64,000 nucleotides of DNA from Raineyella sp. W15-4. Lineage in GTDB: Bacteria; Actinomycetota; Actinomycetes; Propionibacteriales; Propionibacteriaceae. The notes below the pieces were generated by a model. The model ran no database searches and was not told the origin of the DNA. It saw nothing but the letters and a program-made list of their open reading frames with translations. The stretch spans positions 2,728,001-2,792,000 of the forward strand of contig NZ_CP137079.1 in assembly GCF_033170155.1 (NCBI RefSeq), written 5' to 3'. Made by a program: the position numbers and the translations under genes. Positions 8,093 to 17,332 of this stretch are shown here, piece after piece (position 1 is the stretch's first letter; every line of letters starts with the position of its first letter).

Positions 8093-9545
8093 GAGGGTGT
8101 CAGATGGTTTGTGTGAGGGAGGGTGCCCTCGTCTGAAGGAGACGACACTATGACTATGGCTATTAGCCCGGAACGTGCTGAGCGGCGTCGGGCTCAGAAG
8201 GAGCTCGCTGACCAGTTGAAGGCGTCCGGGGCGATGGATGAGATCTTCGCCAAGATCGATGCTGGTGAGCCGTTGACCGGTGAGGGTGGCCTGTTGGGCA
8301 GCATGCTGAAGGCCACCTTGGAGCGGGGCTTGGAGGTCGAGCTGACCGACCACCTGGGCTACGAACGTGGGGACCCGGCGGCGGCGATGTTCGACAACTC
8401 CCGCAACGGCACCAGCTCCAAGACCGTGACGACCGAGGTCGGAGACATCGAGTTGGCCGTGCCGCGGGACCGGCAGGGCTCGTTCACCCCGATGCTGGTC
8501 GCGAAGGGCCAGCGCCGCCTGGACGGCATCGATGGGATGATCATCAGCTTGTACGCCGGCGGGATGACGATCCGTGACATCCAGCACCACCTGGCCTCGA
8601 CGCTGGGTACCGAGTTGTCGCACGAGACGATCAGCAAGATCACCGATCAGATCGCCGAGGAAGTCCTGGCCTGGCAAACCCGGCCGCTGGAAGCGTTGTA
8701 CCCGGTGATCTACCTCGACGCGATCGTGGTGAAGGTCCGCGACGGCGGGCACGTGCGGAACAAGGCCGCTCACATCGCGGTCGGCGTCGACCTCGATGGC
8801 GTCAAGCACGTCCTGGGGATCTGGGTCCAAACCACCGAAGGGGCGAAGTTCTGGGCGTCGGTGTGCGCCGAGCTCGCCAACCGCGGGGTGCGTGACGTGC
8901 TGATCGTGTGCTGCGACGGGCTGACCGGGTTCCCCGACGCGATCGCGGCAACCTGGCCGTACGCGACCGTGCAAACCTGCGTGGTGCACCTCATCCGCGC
9001 GTCGATGCGGTTCGTCGCCTACGGCGACCGCAAAGCCGTTGCCGCAGCGTTGAAGCCGATCTACACCGCCGCGAACGACGACGCCGCGCTGGAAGCCCTG
9101 GCCGCGTTCGAGGACAGCAGCCTGGGCCGTAAGTACCCGGCGACCGTGAAGACGTTCACCGACGCGTGGGAACGGTTCACACCGTTCCTGGCGTTCCCGC
9201 CCGAACTGCGCCGGGTCATCTACACCACGAACGCGATCGAGTCGCTGAACTACCAGCTCCGCAAGGTCACCAAGAACCGCGGACACTTCCCCAACGACGC
9301 CGCCGTGGTCAAGCTGCTCTGGCTGGCGATCTGCAACATCGAGGACAAACGCGCCCGCGACCGCGCCAAAGAGAAAGGCCTACCCGCCGGCAGGCGCAAA
9401 GCATCCGGCAGGCTCGTCGAAGGCCAGATCGTCACCAACTGGAAAGCCGCCCTCGGCCAACTCGCCATCGCCTACCCCGACCGCATCAACCCCTACCTGT
9501 AACCACCAATCGGAAACCGCCTTACACAAACAACTTGACAAGCTC
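8093..9545 (+). mobile_element. IS256-family insertion sequence, 1453 bp
   Basis: Bounded by imperfect terminal inverted repeats (left GAGGGTGTCAGATGG, right read inward GAGCTTGTCAAGTTG; about 20 of 26 bases agree) and by an 8-bp duplication. It carries one intact transposase gene and lies opposite in orientation to the host IS3 element. The identical target copies and full-length transposase suggest a recent insertion. Confidence 0.9.
8150..9502 (+). CDS. IS256-family transposase (mutator type)
   Basis: A 450-residue DDE transposase. The catalytic residues are visible in VIYLDAIVVKVRD (about D190), VCCDGLTGFPDA (about D256) and YTTNAIESLNYQLRK (about E363). The typical C-terminal stretch NRGHFPNDAAVVKLLWLA is present. 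ATG 8150 is chosen because GAAGGAGA lies about 8 bases upstream; the frame could also open at 8123. Full length for the family and undamaged, so the element is probably still able to move. Confidence 0.95.
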   Translation: MTMAISPERAERRRAQKELADQLKASGAMDEIFAKIDAGEPLTGEGGLLGSMLKATLERGLEVELTDHLGYERGDPAAAMFDNSRNGTSSKTVTTEVGDIELAVPRDRQGSFTPMLVAKGQRRLDGIDGMIISLYAGGMTIRDIQHHLASTLGTELSHETISKITDQIAEEVLAWQTRPLEALYPVIYLDAIVVKVRDGGHVRNKAAHIAVGVDLDGVKHVLGIWVQTTEGAKFWASVCAELANRGVRDVLIVCCDGLTGFPDAIAATWPYATVQTCVVHLIRASMRFVAYGDRKAVAAALKPIYTAANDDAALEALAAFEDSSLGRKYPATVKTFTDAWERFTPFLAFPPELRRVIYTTNAIESLNYQLRKVTKNRGHFPNDAAVVKLLWLAICNIEDKRARDRAKEKGLPAGRRKASGRLVEGQIVTNWKAALGQLAIAYPDRINPYL

Positions 9546-9866
9546 CATGGCCCGGTCCACGCTGCCTGCCGACGCCCCCGCGAGCCGTTGTCGGCGGACC
9601 AGCGCGGTCATCTTCCGGCGCCCGTAGAGGCCTTCGGGGGTCAACTTGAGTCGACCCGTCCTCGTGCACCGGGCCCAGGCGAGGTCGCGCACCACGTCGA
9701 CCACTTGCGCATCACTGATGGTGCGGGCGGCGAGGTGGAGGTGCCCGTTGCGCCAGGCCCGGTAGGTCCGTGCGGCGATCTGGCAGCCCTGCTCGCGCAG
9801 GACCCGGCAGATCGACTCGACCGCATGACCCTCGGCGCGCAGGGTGTCGATGAACCCCATCATCAC
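9546..9866 (-). pseudogene. IS3 orfB transposase, 5' fragment
   Basis: Begins at GTG 9866, overlapping the orfA stop by four bases, and encodes the DNA-binding N-terminal part of orfB (DTLRAEGHAVESICRVLREQ, KMTALVRRQRLAGASAGSVD). The frame then runs into the IS256 end and stops at 9522. The remainder is at 7425–8092. Confidence 0.85.
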
Positions 9867-10174
9867 CGGTTGCGGGGGTCGAGTTCCCCCACGAAGAAAG
9901 ATGTCGCGGCCTTCAGAATGGCCACGTCCTCACGCAGCCGGCGGTTCTCGGCCTTCAGCCGCTTGATCTCCTCGGCCTCCTCGCTGGTCACCCCGGGCCG
10001 TTGGCCGGTGTCGACCTCGGCCTGGATCACCCACCGGCGCACCGTCTCCTTGCCCACCCCCAGCTGCTTGGCCACGGCCTGGCTGGCGGCCGTCAACGTC
10101 GGGTACTCACCACGGTGTTCGGTCACCAAGCGCACCGCTCTGGCCCTCAACTCCGGATCGATCTTCTTCGGCAT
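9863..10174 (-). CDS. IS3-family transposase orfA
   Basis: A 103-residue protein with a helix-turn-helix (AASQAVAKQLGVGKETVRRW) and a leucine-zipper-like coiled coil (EEAEEIKRLKAENRRLREDV), the standard IS3 orfA layout that dimerises and binds the element's ends. ATG 10174 follows AGGAGG at about 9 bases. Its stop overlaps the GTG start of orfB, allowing coupling or a frameshifted fusion, but orfB is broken here, so orfA is left without a working partner in this copy. Confidence 0.9.
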   Translation of the reverse strand: MPKKIDPELRARAVRLVTEHRGEYPTLTAASQAVAKQLGVGKETVRRWVIQAEVDTGQRPGVTSEEAEEIKRLKAENRRLREDVAILKAATSFFVGELDPRNR

Positions 10175-10226
10175 GCTGCTCATCCTCCTGCACTCAAACA
10201 GGAGCGGCATCAAACCTCGGACGCTT

Positions 10227-10260
10227 CATGCTGTACTGCAGATTTGCGATGACTCGCAGC
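10227..10260 (+). repeat. Dispersed 34-bp repeat, copy 2
   Basis: Partner of 5622–5655, with the core TTTGCGATGACTC shared. Apart from its first two bases it begins where the IS3-type element ends. Confidence 0.6.
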
Positions 10261-10850
10261 CCCTCAGCCCGATGGCGCCGCCATCTGCCGTGGCATGCAC
10301 GCAAGTCTCAGCGGGTCGCTGCAGCCGTTGCCACGCCGTGCTCAGGGTGCGGTCGCGTCGTACGGCTCCGCCCTACCACCTGGCGGGCATACCGCCAGCT
10401 GAGACGCAGATGCTGGTTCGAGCGCTCACCAGACCGCTGCACACCATTGCCCGAGCTCCCGCTCACCTCTCGTAGCGGGGCTCGCTGCGTTATCGCCCGA
10501 ATGGAGCGGTGCACACGCACGAGCAGGCACGGACATGGCTCTCATGGATGGGTTGCTCACCACTGCATGAGTGAGACACTCCTGCCGCTTCCTGCGGCTG
10601 AAACTGTATGCGACGCCGCGCCGACAAGATGCGTTCATGGACACGTGTCATCGCCGAGCCGTCATGGATCGATCGATCACCTTACCTTCTGAGGTCCTCA
10701 AATACGGCTCTGACCTGCATCTTTATCTGACCACTACGCAAGGCGCCGAGTCGTGCCTGAACATGCATGGACACGCCACGCCACGGACCTTCTTGCCATC
10801 TCCCGTTGCGGCAGGTACTCTCGGGAGTCCATAAGCGTTAGGAGTGCTGC
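10261..10850. other. Gene-free stretch between IS element and gene pair
   Basis: No reading frame here looks protein-like in codon use or family resemblance. The right end, from about 10805, should hold the promoter of the gene pair, which has AGGAG 7 bases before its ATG. The composition is lower in GC than the flanking core genes, in keeping with an accessory junction. Confidence 0.5.
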
Positions 10851-11492
10851 ATGGACGTGAGCGAGACGCTCAAGAAGGCGTGGACTGCCGTCGAGGATGC
10901 CGGTCTGCCCGAGAAGCTTCAGGAAGTTGCGTTCCGCGAAGCGGTGCGACTGCTCGTCCCCGCTCAGGTCGTAGCGGCTGCTTCTGCTGCCGCACCGCGT
11001 ACGTCTGGCCAGTCGGGGAAGTCTGGCGCGACGAGCGGGTCCACCGGGAGCGGTACGAGCGGCGGGGGCTCCAACGGCGACGGGTCCAAGATCACCGAGG
11101 CTGAGAGCACGATCCTCGACAAGGTCGAGCAGCACACGGCCGTCTCCCGCGAGAAGCTGGAGGAACTGGTCTACCTCGACGACGGGGTCCTGAAGGTGAG
11201 CCTCCCCGGCATCAAGTTGGGCAAGAACAACGCCGACAAGACGCGGGCGATCGCGCAGATCCTCACCATCGTGCGCGGCTTCGGTCTGGACGAGGACGAG
11301 ACCTCGCTGGAACTCGTGCGGGCCGAGGCCCAGCGGCTCAAGTGCTACGACTCGGCGAACTTCTCGGCGCAGGTCAAGGCGCTGAACGGCTACCTCATCA
11401 CCGGTAGCGGCGCCAACCGCCGCATCCGGGCGAAGTCCGGTGGCATTAACGGGTTCCCCGCGTTCGTAGACAGCCTCCTGAGCGAGTCGTGA
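10851..11492 (+). CDS. Uncharacterised protein A of an overlapping gene pair
   Basis: A 213-residue soluble protein I cannot assign to a family. It has a short helical N-terminal part (1–48), a Ser/Gly/Thr-rich disordered linker (about 49–79), and a C-terminal domain (80–213) with alternating charged helices and the pattern DDGVLKVSLPGIKLGKNNADK, which could be a nucleic-acid or partner-binding fold. No membrane segment or signal peptide. It overlaps the next gene by four bases (GTGA), so the two are probably made in fixed ratio. It lies between a nested IS and a tRNA gene, a typical place for defence or toxin–antitoxin cargo. Function unknown. Confidence 0.75.
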   Translation: MDVSETLKKAWTAVEDAGLPEKLQEVAFREAVRLLVPAQVVAAASAAAPRTSGQSGKSGATSGSTGSGTSGGGSNGDGSKITEAESTILDKVEQHTAVSREKLEELVYLDDGVLKVSLPGIKLGKNNADKTRAIAQILTIVRGFGLDEDETSLELVRAEAQRLKCYDSANFSAQVKALNGYLITGSGANRRIRAKSGGINGFPAFVDSLLSES

Positions 11493-12259
11493 CCGCGCTC
11501 GACGTCCGCGTCCAGCAGGGCTTCATCGCAGCGGGCATCCCCGCCGAGCTGGTGAAGGAGTTGCTGGAGGCGTTCGCCGAGGCGAAGCGGCGGTTCTACC
11601 GGGACGACTTGCGGCCCTCCGAGATCGAGGGCGCTCGGTTCTCGGAAGCCGTCTTCCGGATCCTCGAGTGGGCGACGACGCAGCAGTACACGCCGCTCGG
11701 CGGCAACCTGCCCAAGATCCCGACCCTGATGGGCAAGTTAGAGCAGGCTACGGCTTCGCCTGAGAGCGTCCGCTTCCACATTCCGCGCACGCTCCGTCTG
11801 ATCTACGACGTGCGGAACAAGCGGGACGTGGCGCACCTTGGCGACGGCATCGACCCGAACCGGCAGGACGCCACGATGGTCGTTCGGAACATGGAGTGGG
11901 TGCTCTCCGAGCTTGTGCGCCTCCACCACAACGTGTCCGCGACCGAGGCGCACGGGATCATCGCCGACCTCGTGTCGAAGGACATCCCACTGATCCAGGT
12001 CTTCGACGGCTTCCCGCGCGTGCTGAAGCAGTTGAAGGCATCGGACCACATGCTCGCCTTGCTCTACTGGCGCGGTGTCGAGGGTGCAACTTTCACCGAG
12101 TTGCATTCCTGGGCGAGGGCAGCGATGCGCGCCAACCTGAAGCGCACCCTGAACACGCTGGACGCCAAGGATCTGATTCACCTCAACGGTGACCGCCACG
12201 TTCTGACTAATCTCGGCGAACGGGACGTCGAGCAGCGCAAGCTGCTCGAACCGCAGTAG
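11489..12259 (+). CDS. Uncharacterised HEPN-like protein B of the gene pair
   Basis: A 256-residue soluble protein starting at GTG 11489 within the stop of the preceding gene. An all-helical N-terminal half contains RNKRDVAHLG with R109 and H116 spaced R-X6-H, followed by a helix NMEWVLSELVRLHHN. This is the arrangement of the HEPN ribonuclease motif found in abortive-infection and toxin proteins. The C-terminal ~60 residues (FTELHSWARAAMRANLKRTLNTLDAKDLIHLNGD) look like a winged helix. The HEPN assignment is pattern recognition, not a database match. If right, B could be an RNA-cleaving effector and A its regulator or scaffold. Confidence 0.72.
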   Translation: MTALDVRVQQGFIAAGIPAELVKELLEAFAEAKRRFYRDDLRPSEIEGARFSEAVFRILEWATTQQYTPLGGNLPKIPTLMGKLEQATASPESVRFHIPRTLRLIYDVRNKRDVAHLGDGIDPNRQDATMVVRNMEWVLSELVRLHHNVSATEAHGIIADLVSKDIPLIQVFDGFPRVLKQLKASDHMLALLYWRGVEGATFTELHSWARAAMRANLKRTLNTLDAKDLIHLNGDRHVLTNLGERDVEQRKLLEPQ

Positions 12260-12579
12260 GCCGTTCCCCGGAGCCCATGACGCTTGGTCATACCGACCCT
12301 CTCGCAGGCTCCCGCCGTTCTAGATCGCGATCTGCGGCGGTCCGACGCTAGAGAGGCCTCCGCCAAGGATCGCGAGGGCACCCTCCTCGAGCTCATCCAG
12401 TCGGCCGTCTTATGCGCAAGGAGCACAGCACCGTGACTGGTCGTTTCGAGGTAAAGGTCGCCTTCGTCTCAAGGGCGGTATGCGGTGCGACTCCGATAGC
12501 GAGGACGACACGAGGAGTAAAGCCAGAGTTTGAAGCCCACCCTGCCGGGTCGAGCCAACGCACAAGGCTCGAACTTTCG
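12260..12579. other. Gene-free stretch between gene pair and tRNA
   Basis: No supported gene. A short plus-strand frame in the left part of the stretch reads RDLRRSDAREASAKDREGTL, which looks protein-like and may be a decayed coding remnant, but no family is recognisable. No integrase gene or copy of the tRNA 3' end was seen. Confidence 0.4.
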
Positions 12580-12652
12580 TGCCCCCGATGGGATTCGAAC
12601 CCATACTGTGGCGGGTTTAAGCCGCCTGCCTCTGCCGTTGGGCTACGGGGGC
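12580..12652 (-). tRNA. tRNA with anticodon UAA (Leu UUA), short variable region
   Basis: The minus strand folds as a 73-nt tRNA. The acceptor stem GCCCCCG pairs with CGGGGGC, with discriminator A. The D stem is GCC/GGC, and the anticodon stem GGCGG/CCGCC encloses loop CTTAAAC, giving anticodon UAA. The T stem ATGGG/CCCAT encloses TTCGAAT. CCA is not encoded. The anticodon predicts leucine, but leucine tRNAs normally have a long variable arm, whereas this one has only five bases. Identity is therefore uncertain. Confidence 0.85.
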
Positions 12653-12695
12653 CCATGGGGATCGTACGATCCCCGATCGACACACGGGAGCGGGT

Positions 12696-13688
12696 TCAGT
12701 CGCCCCGCAGCGCCCAGTCGGCCGCCCCGTCGAGGAGGTCGGTCTCGGAGACCAGCAGCCCCGGCACGTCGAGCCGGCGCGCGATCCGTTCCAGGATGAC
12801 TGCACCGGCGGTGATCACCTCAGCCCGCTTCGGGTGCAGCGAGGGGATCCGGCGCAGGTCGGCGATCGTCCGGGCGCAGAACTCATCGGCCAGCGAACGC
12901 AACGCGGGCAGTGGCATCCGGGCGCCGTGGATGCGGTCCCGTTCGTACGTCGATAGCTCCAGGTGGACGGCCATCAGCGAGGTGACGGTGCCGGCGACAC
13001 CGACCCATTCGCGGACCGCCGCGAAGTCGATCCCGCTCGCGTCGAGGGCCCGGTCGATGACGTCTCGGGTGGCGATGATCTCCGCCTGGCTCGGCGGGTC
13101 GCCGGGCAACGTACGCTCCCGCAGCCGGACCGACCCGATGTCCAGGGAAGCCACGAAGGGGGCCCGCACCTCGTCGTCCGGGTCGCCGAGGGCGAACTCG
13201 GTCGAGCCGCCGCCGACATCGGTGACCAGCACCGGGCCGGCAACCTTCACCCCGGCGACGCGCAGGCCCCTGACCGCTCCGGCGAAGGACAGCGCGGCCT
13301 CCCGGTCGCCGGAGATCACGGTGGGGTCGACGCCAAGCCGCTCGCGGACCCCGGCGACGAACAGATCGCGGTTGGTGACGTCACGGGCGGCGGAGGTCGC
13401 CACCATCCGGATGTGGCCCGGGTCGACCCCAGCCTCCCGGATCATCCCGGCGTACTCGTCGAGGGCGGCGAATGTCCGCGCCAGCGCCGCCGCGGAGAAC
13501 TCGCCGGTGGCATCGACCCCCTCGCCCAGCCGGACGATCCGCAGCTGGCGGGTGAGCTCGACCGGCGTCGGGTGGGAGTGGGCACCGGGAACAGGCGTGG
13601 TACCGGTGCCGGGAGCACCGCTATCGTCGCCCTCCACCAGCAGGAGGCGCAGCGAGTTGGTCCCGCAGTCGATCCCCGCGGCCCGCAT
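12696..13688 (-). CDS. ppx: Exopolyphosphatase / guanosine pentaphosphatase (Ppx/GppA)
   Basis: A 330-residue member of the ASKHA ATPase fold. GIDCGTNSLRLLL (residues 6–18) is the first phosphate-binding loop and VTDVGGGSTEFALG the second. HGARMPLPALRSLA and LHPKRAEVITAGAVIL are family-typical C-terminal segments. It hydrolyses inorganic polyphosphate and may act on pppGpp. The start overlaps the stop of the DUF501 gene by one base, in the conserved actinobacterial order eno–ftsB–DUF501–ppx, so it is probably the distal gene of that operon. It is a single-domain short form, as is common in actinobacteria. Confidence 0.93.
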   Translation of the reverse strand: MRAAGIDCGTNSLRLLLVEGDDSGAPGTGTTPVPGAHSHPTPVELTRQLRIVRLGEGVDATGEFSAAALARTFAALDEYAGMIREAGVDPGHIRMVATSAARDVTNRDLFVAGVRERLGVDPTVISGDREAALSFAGAVRGLRVAGVKVAGPVLVTDVGGGSTEFALGDPDDEVRAPFVASLDIGSVRLRERTLPGDPPSQAEIIATRDVIDRALDASGIDFAAVREWVGVAGTVTSLMAVHLELSTYERDRIHGARMPLPALRSLADEFCARTIADLRRIPSLHPKRAEVITAGAVILERIARRLDVPGLLVSETDLLDGAADWALRGD

Positions 13689-14239
13689 CAGCCCTGATCC
13701 TGACCGACATGCCGTCGTCCGTTCTCCGCCTCGTCGAGGGACGACGCGCCTTCATCGAGGCACGGGTGACGCCAGAACTCCCCCAACGCGGCCAGCGTCT
13801 CGTCGCCCAGCGGATTGACACCGGGCCCCGCAGCGAGGGAATGCGCGGCGAGCACGTGCAGGCACTTCACCCGGGTCGGCATACCGCCGGCGCTGATCCC
13901 GTCGATCTCCTCGACGTGCCCGAGCGCCTCGCGGTCGGCGAGGTAGGCCTCGTGGGCACGCCGGTAGCCGGCGGCGAGGTCCGGGTCGACGCCCAGCCGA
14001 TCTGTCATCTCGGCCATCAGACCGGCGGCCTCGAGGGTGGAGCACTCGGCGGTGGCCCGGGGGCAGGTCAGGTAGTAGGTGGTCGGGAACGGGGTGCCGT
14101 CAGGCAGCCGCGGTGCGGTCGCCACGACGCCCGGCTTGCCGCACGGGCAGCGCCAAGCGACCCCCACTACGCCCCGCGGCAGCCGGCCGAGCTGGGCGGC
14201 GATCACCTGCTCGTCGCGGGGACTCATCGGTTCGACCAT
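13688..14239 (-). CDS. DUF501 domain protein
   Basis: A 183-residue soluble protein with the DUF501 pattern: QLGRLPRGVVGVAWRCPCGKPGVVATAPRL, then a TTYYLTCP motif and GISAGGMPTRVKCLH. The cysteine pair WRCPCGKP plus two later cysteines could bind metal. The gene is almost always found between ftsB and ppx in actinobacteria, yet its function is not established. The start at 14239 is tentative; the ATG at 14227 (MSPRDEQV) is equally possible. Confidence 0.88.
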   Translation of the reverse strand: MVEPMSPRDEQVIAAQLGRLPRGVVGVAWRCPCGKPGVVATAPRLPDGTPFPTTYYLTCPRATAECSTLEAAGLMAEMTDRLGVDPDLAAGYRRAHEAYLADREALGHVEEIDGISAGGMPTRVKCLHVLAAHSLAAGPGVNPLGDETLAALGEFWRHPCLDEGASSLDEAENGRRHVGQDQG

Positions 14240-14372
14240 GGGGTCCAGTCTCGCACGCCGGCACGGGGCCGGGCCGGGCCGACCACGTCGTCCGGTCAGC
14301 TCACGGGACCCTCCTGCTCAGGTCAACGGCCCCATCCGAGCCCTATCTGATGGGCACACCAGGCCCGCCCGA

Positions 14373-15044
14373 TCAGGGGGTGGGGCCGGTCTCGGGCACC
14401 GAGGTGAGGGTCCGGGAGCCGGCCGGGGTCGTCGCCTTGCCGGTGCTGCGGCCGCCGGCCGTGGAAGAGGGGGTGGCACTCGGGGTGGCGGAGGCGGCCG
14501 GGGTCGAGGCGCCGACCGGCACGTCGCTCGCCGGGGTGGGCCGGTCCGCGGTCGTGGCGCTGCCCCACATCTTCATCCACCAGGCATCGGTGGCCGGTGT
14601 CGCCTGATCGGACCGTTGGCTGTCCAGCCGGGCGCCCTCCAGCGGTTTGCCGTCGGCACCGATCACGCGGTAGCCGGTCTCCCCCGGCATCACCCAGCCG
14701 AGGCGCTGCCGGGCCTGCTGACGGACATAGGCCGGGTCGTTCCAGGACGCGAGCTGACGGTTGAGGTCATCGATCGCCTGCTGGCGCTGGGTGATCGCGG
14801 TGCGCAACTCGGCGAGCTGGCGCTGCTGGCGGAAGTAGATCTGCAGGCTGGCAGCCGCGGAGATGACCAGCACCCCGACCACCGTTCCCAACAGGACCAG
14901 CCGCAGGGCGGCGCTCGGGCCCGCGGAACGTGGCCGCTCCTCGGCGCCGTCGCCGGGGTCGGACGACGAACGGGAGCCGGCCCGATCCCGAGGTGTCCCC
15001 CGGTCCGGTCCGGCTCCCGTTCTGGTCTGTCCCTGGTCTGCCAC
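14373..15044 (-). CDS. FtsB/DivIC-type septum formation initiator
   Basis: A 223-residue single-pass membrane protein. It has a ~45-residue charged cytoplasmic N-terminus, one membrane helix (LRLVLLGTVVGVLVISAAA) and a coiled coil (RQQRQLAELRTAITQRQQAIDDLNRQL). The conserved YVRQQARQRLGWVMPGETGYRV follows, then a Pro/Ser/Thr-rich extracellular tail. It belongs to the divisome and links early and late division proteins through its coiled coil. It sits 31 bases after eno, as in most actinobacteria. Confidence 0.92.
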   Translation of the reverse strand: MADQGQTRTGAGPDRGTPRDRAGSRSSSDPGDGAEERPRSAGPSAALRLVLLGTVVGVLVISAAASLQIYFRQQRQLAELRTAITQRQQAIDDLNRQLASWNDPAYVRQQARQRLGWVMPGETGYRVIGADGKPLEGARLDSQRSDQATPATDAWWMKMWGSATTADRPTPASDVPVGASTPAASATPSATPSSTAGGRSTGKATTPAGSRTLTSVPETGPTP

Positions 15045-15075
15045 GTCCCCCAGTGTGGCCGATCAGGTCAGGAAA

Positions 15076-16431
<1,356 letters not shown>

Positions 16432-16485
16432 CTAGACATATCGGTTCGGTCCGGTGTGAGGTACCCCCTCCCCGCGCCGGACGGG

Positions 16486-17325
16486 TCAGAGTTCCTCGGA
16501 GTCGGTCTCGGTGTCCGGCACGACCCGGCCCGGCCGGCGGGGCCCCGGGCGGTCGGCCGGCCCGGCGTCTTCGCCGGGTCCGGCGTTTTCCTCGGAGCCG
16601 ACGGTTCCACCGGGCCTGGCGCCCGCACCCGATCCGGCGGTCTCGGCGCGGACCACCGCCGCCTCGAGCCGGCGCAGCGCGTCCCGGGTGGCCTGCTCCG
16701 GGTCGACGCCACCGGCCCGGGCCCGGCTGACCAGGCCGAGGATCGTACGTCCCAGCTCCTCGGCGCTGATCGGGTCGGTCGGCAGCTCGATGCCCTGGCC
16801 GGCCAGGTCGACCTGGTGGGACACCGCCCGGCCGATCACCTTGTTCGCCCGGTGCATCGCGGACAGCTGTTGGGGGATGCCGTCGAGGGTGGACGTACGC
16901 CCCTTGAGCCGGCGTTTGCGCTGCTCCCAGGTGGCGTCGAGGTCCTCGGGGACCTCCTCGGCCGCGAAGATGTACGGATGCCGGGCGATCAGCTTGTCCG
17001 CGACACCCCGGGCGATGTCGTCGATGTCGAAGCCCTCACCGTCCGGCTCCGCAGCGATCGCGGCGTGGAAGACGACCTGCAGCAGCAGGTCGCCGAGCTC
17101 CTCCCGCAGGTGCGCCGGCTCCCCGACCTCGATCGCCTCGACGGTCTCCATCGTCTCCTCGACCAGGTACTGCACCAGGGACCGGTGGGTCTGCTCGGCG
17201 TCCCACGGGCAGACCTCGCGCAGGATGCCCATTACCTCGACGAACCGGTCGAGCTGCGGGTGCGGGGTGCCGGTCCTGGCGAGGGGGATGGCGCGTGGAG
17301 CGCGGGGGCTGTCGCGCGGAGCCAC
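16486..17325 (-). CDS. mazG: MazG-family nucleoside triphosphate pyrophosphohydrolase
   Basis: A 279-residue protein whose residues 25–210 form a MazG domain. CPWDAEQTHRSLVQYLVEET and EELGDLLLQVVFHAAIA supply the E-x-x-E and E-x-x-D metal-binding helices, and KLIARHPYIFAAEEV is the family's next block. It removes pyrophosphate from NTPs, including damaged ones. The last ~70 residues are Pro/Gly/Glu-rich and disordered. It lies 7 bases after the SurA-like gene and next to mfd, so it may share that transcript. Confidence 0.92.
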   Translation of the reverse strand: MAPRDSPRAPRAIPLARTGTPHPQLDRFVEVMGILREVCPWDAEQTHRSLVQYLVEETMETVEAIEVGEPAHLREELGDLLLQVVFHAAIAAEPDGEGFDIDDIARGVADKLIARHPYIFAAEEVPEDLDATWEQRKRRLKGRTSTLDGIPQQLSAMHRANKVIGRAVSHQVDLAGQGIELPTDPISAEELGRTILGLVSRARAGGVDPEQATRDALRRLEAAVVRAETAGSGAGARPGGTVGSEENAGPGEDAGPADRPGPRRPGRVVPDTETDSEEL

Positions 17326-17332
17326 CGGGGCC

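Larger units (their letters stand above)
7398..10228 (-). mobile_element. IS3-type insertion sequence, interrupted by an IS256 element
   Basis: Ends were found by matching inverted repeats: TGAAGCGCCCCAGGTT at 7398 and TGAAGCGTCCGAGGTT on the minus strand ending at 10228, followed at both ends by a second shared block, TGCCGC. Without the internal IS256 insertion and one target copy the element is about 1.37 kb, normal for IS3. It carries orfA (9863–10174) and a split orfB. No direct repeat flanks it (GGT to the left, TGC to the right), which suggests later rearrangement. The 275 bp to its left, after the HxlR gene, contains no gene I can support. Confidence 0.85.

Noticed and set aside
10228-10692. 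155-codon plus-strand frame after the IS element
   Set aside because: Rich in Arg, Cys, His and Ser with no hydrophobic core or family pattern; it starts at the IS edge and is best seen as noncoding.
12412-13818. Long open plus-strand frame opposite ppx
   Set aside because: It is the antisense shadow of ppx and DUF501, which have clear family motifs; the plus-strand translation is Arg/Ser/Pro-rich with no domain pattern.
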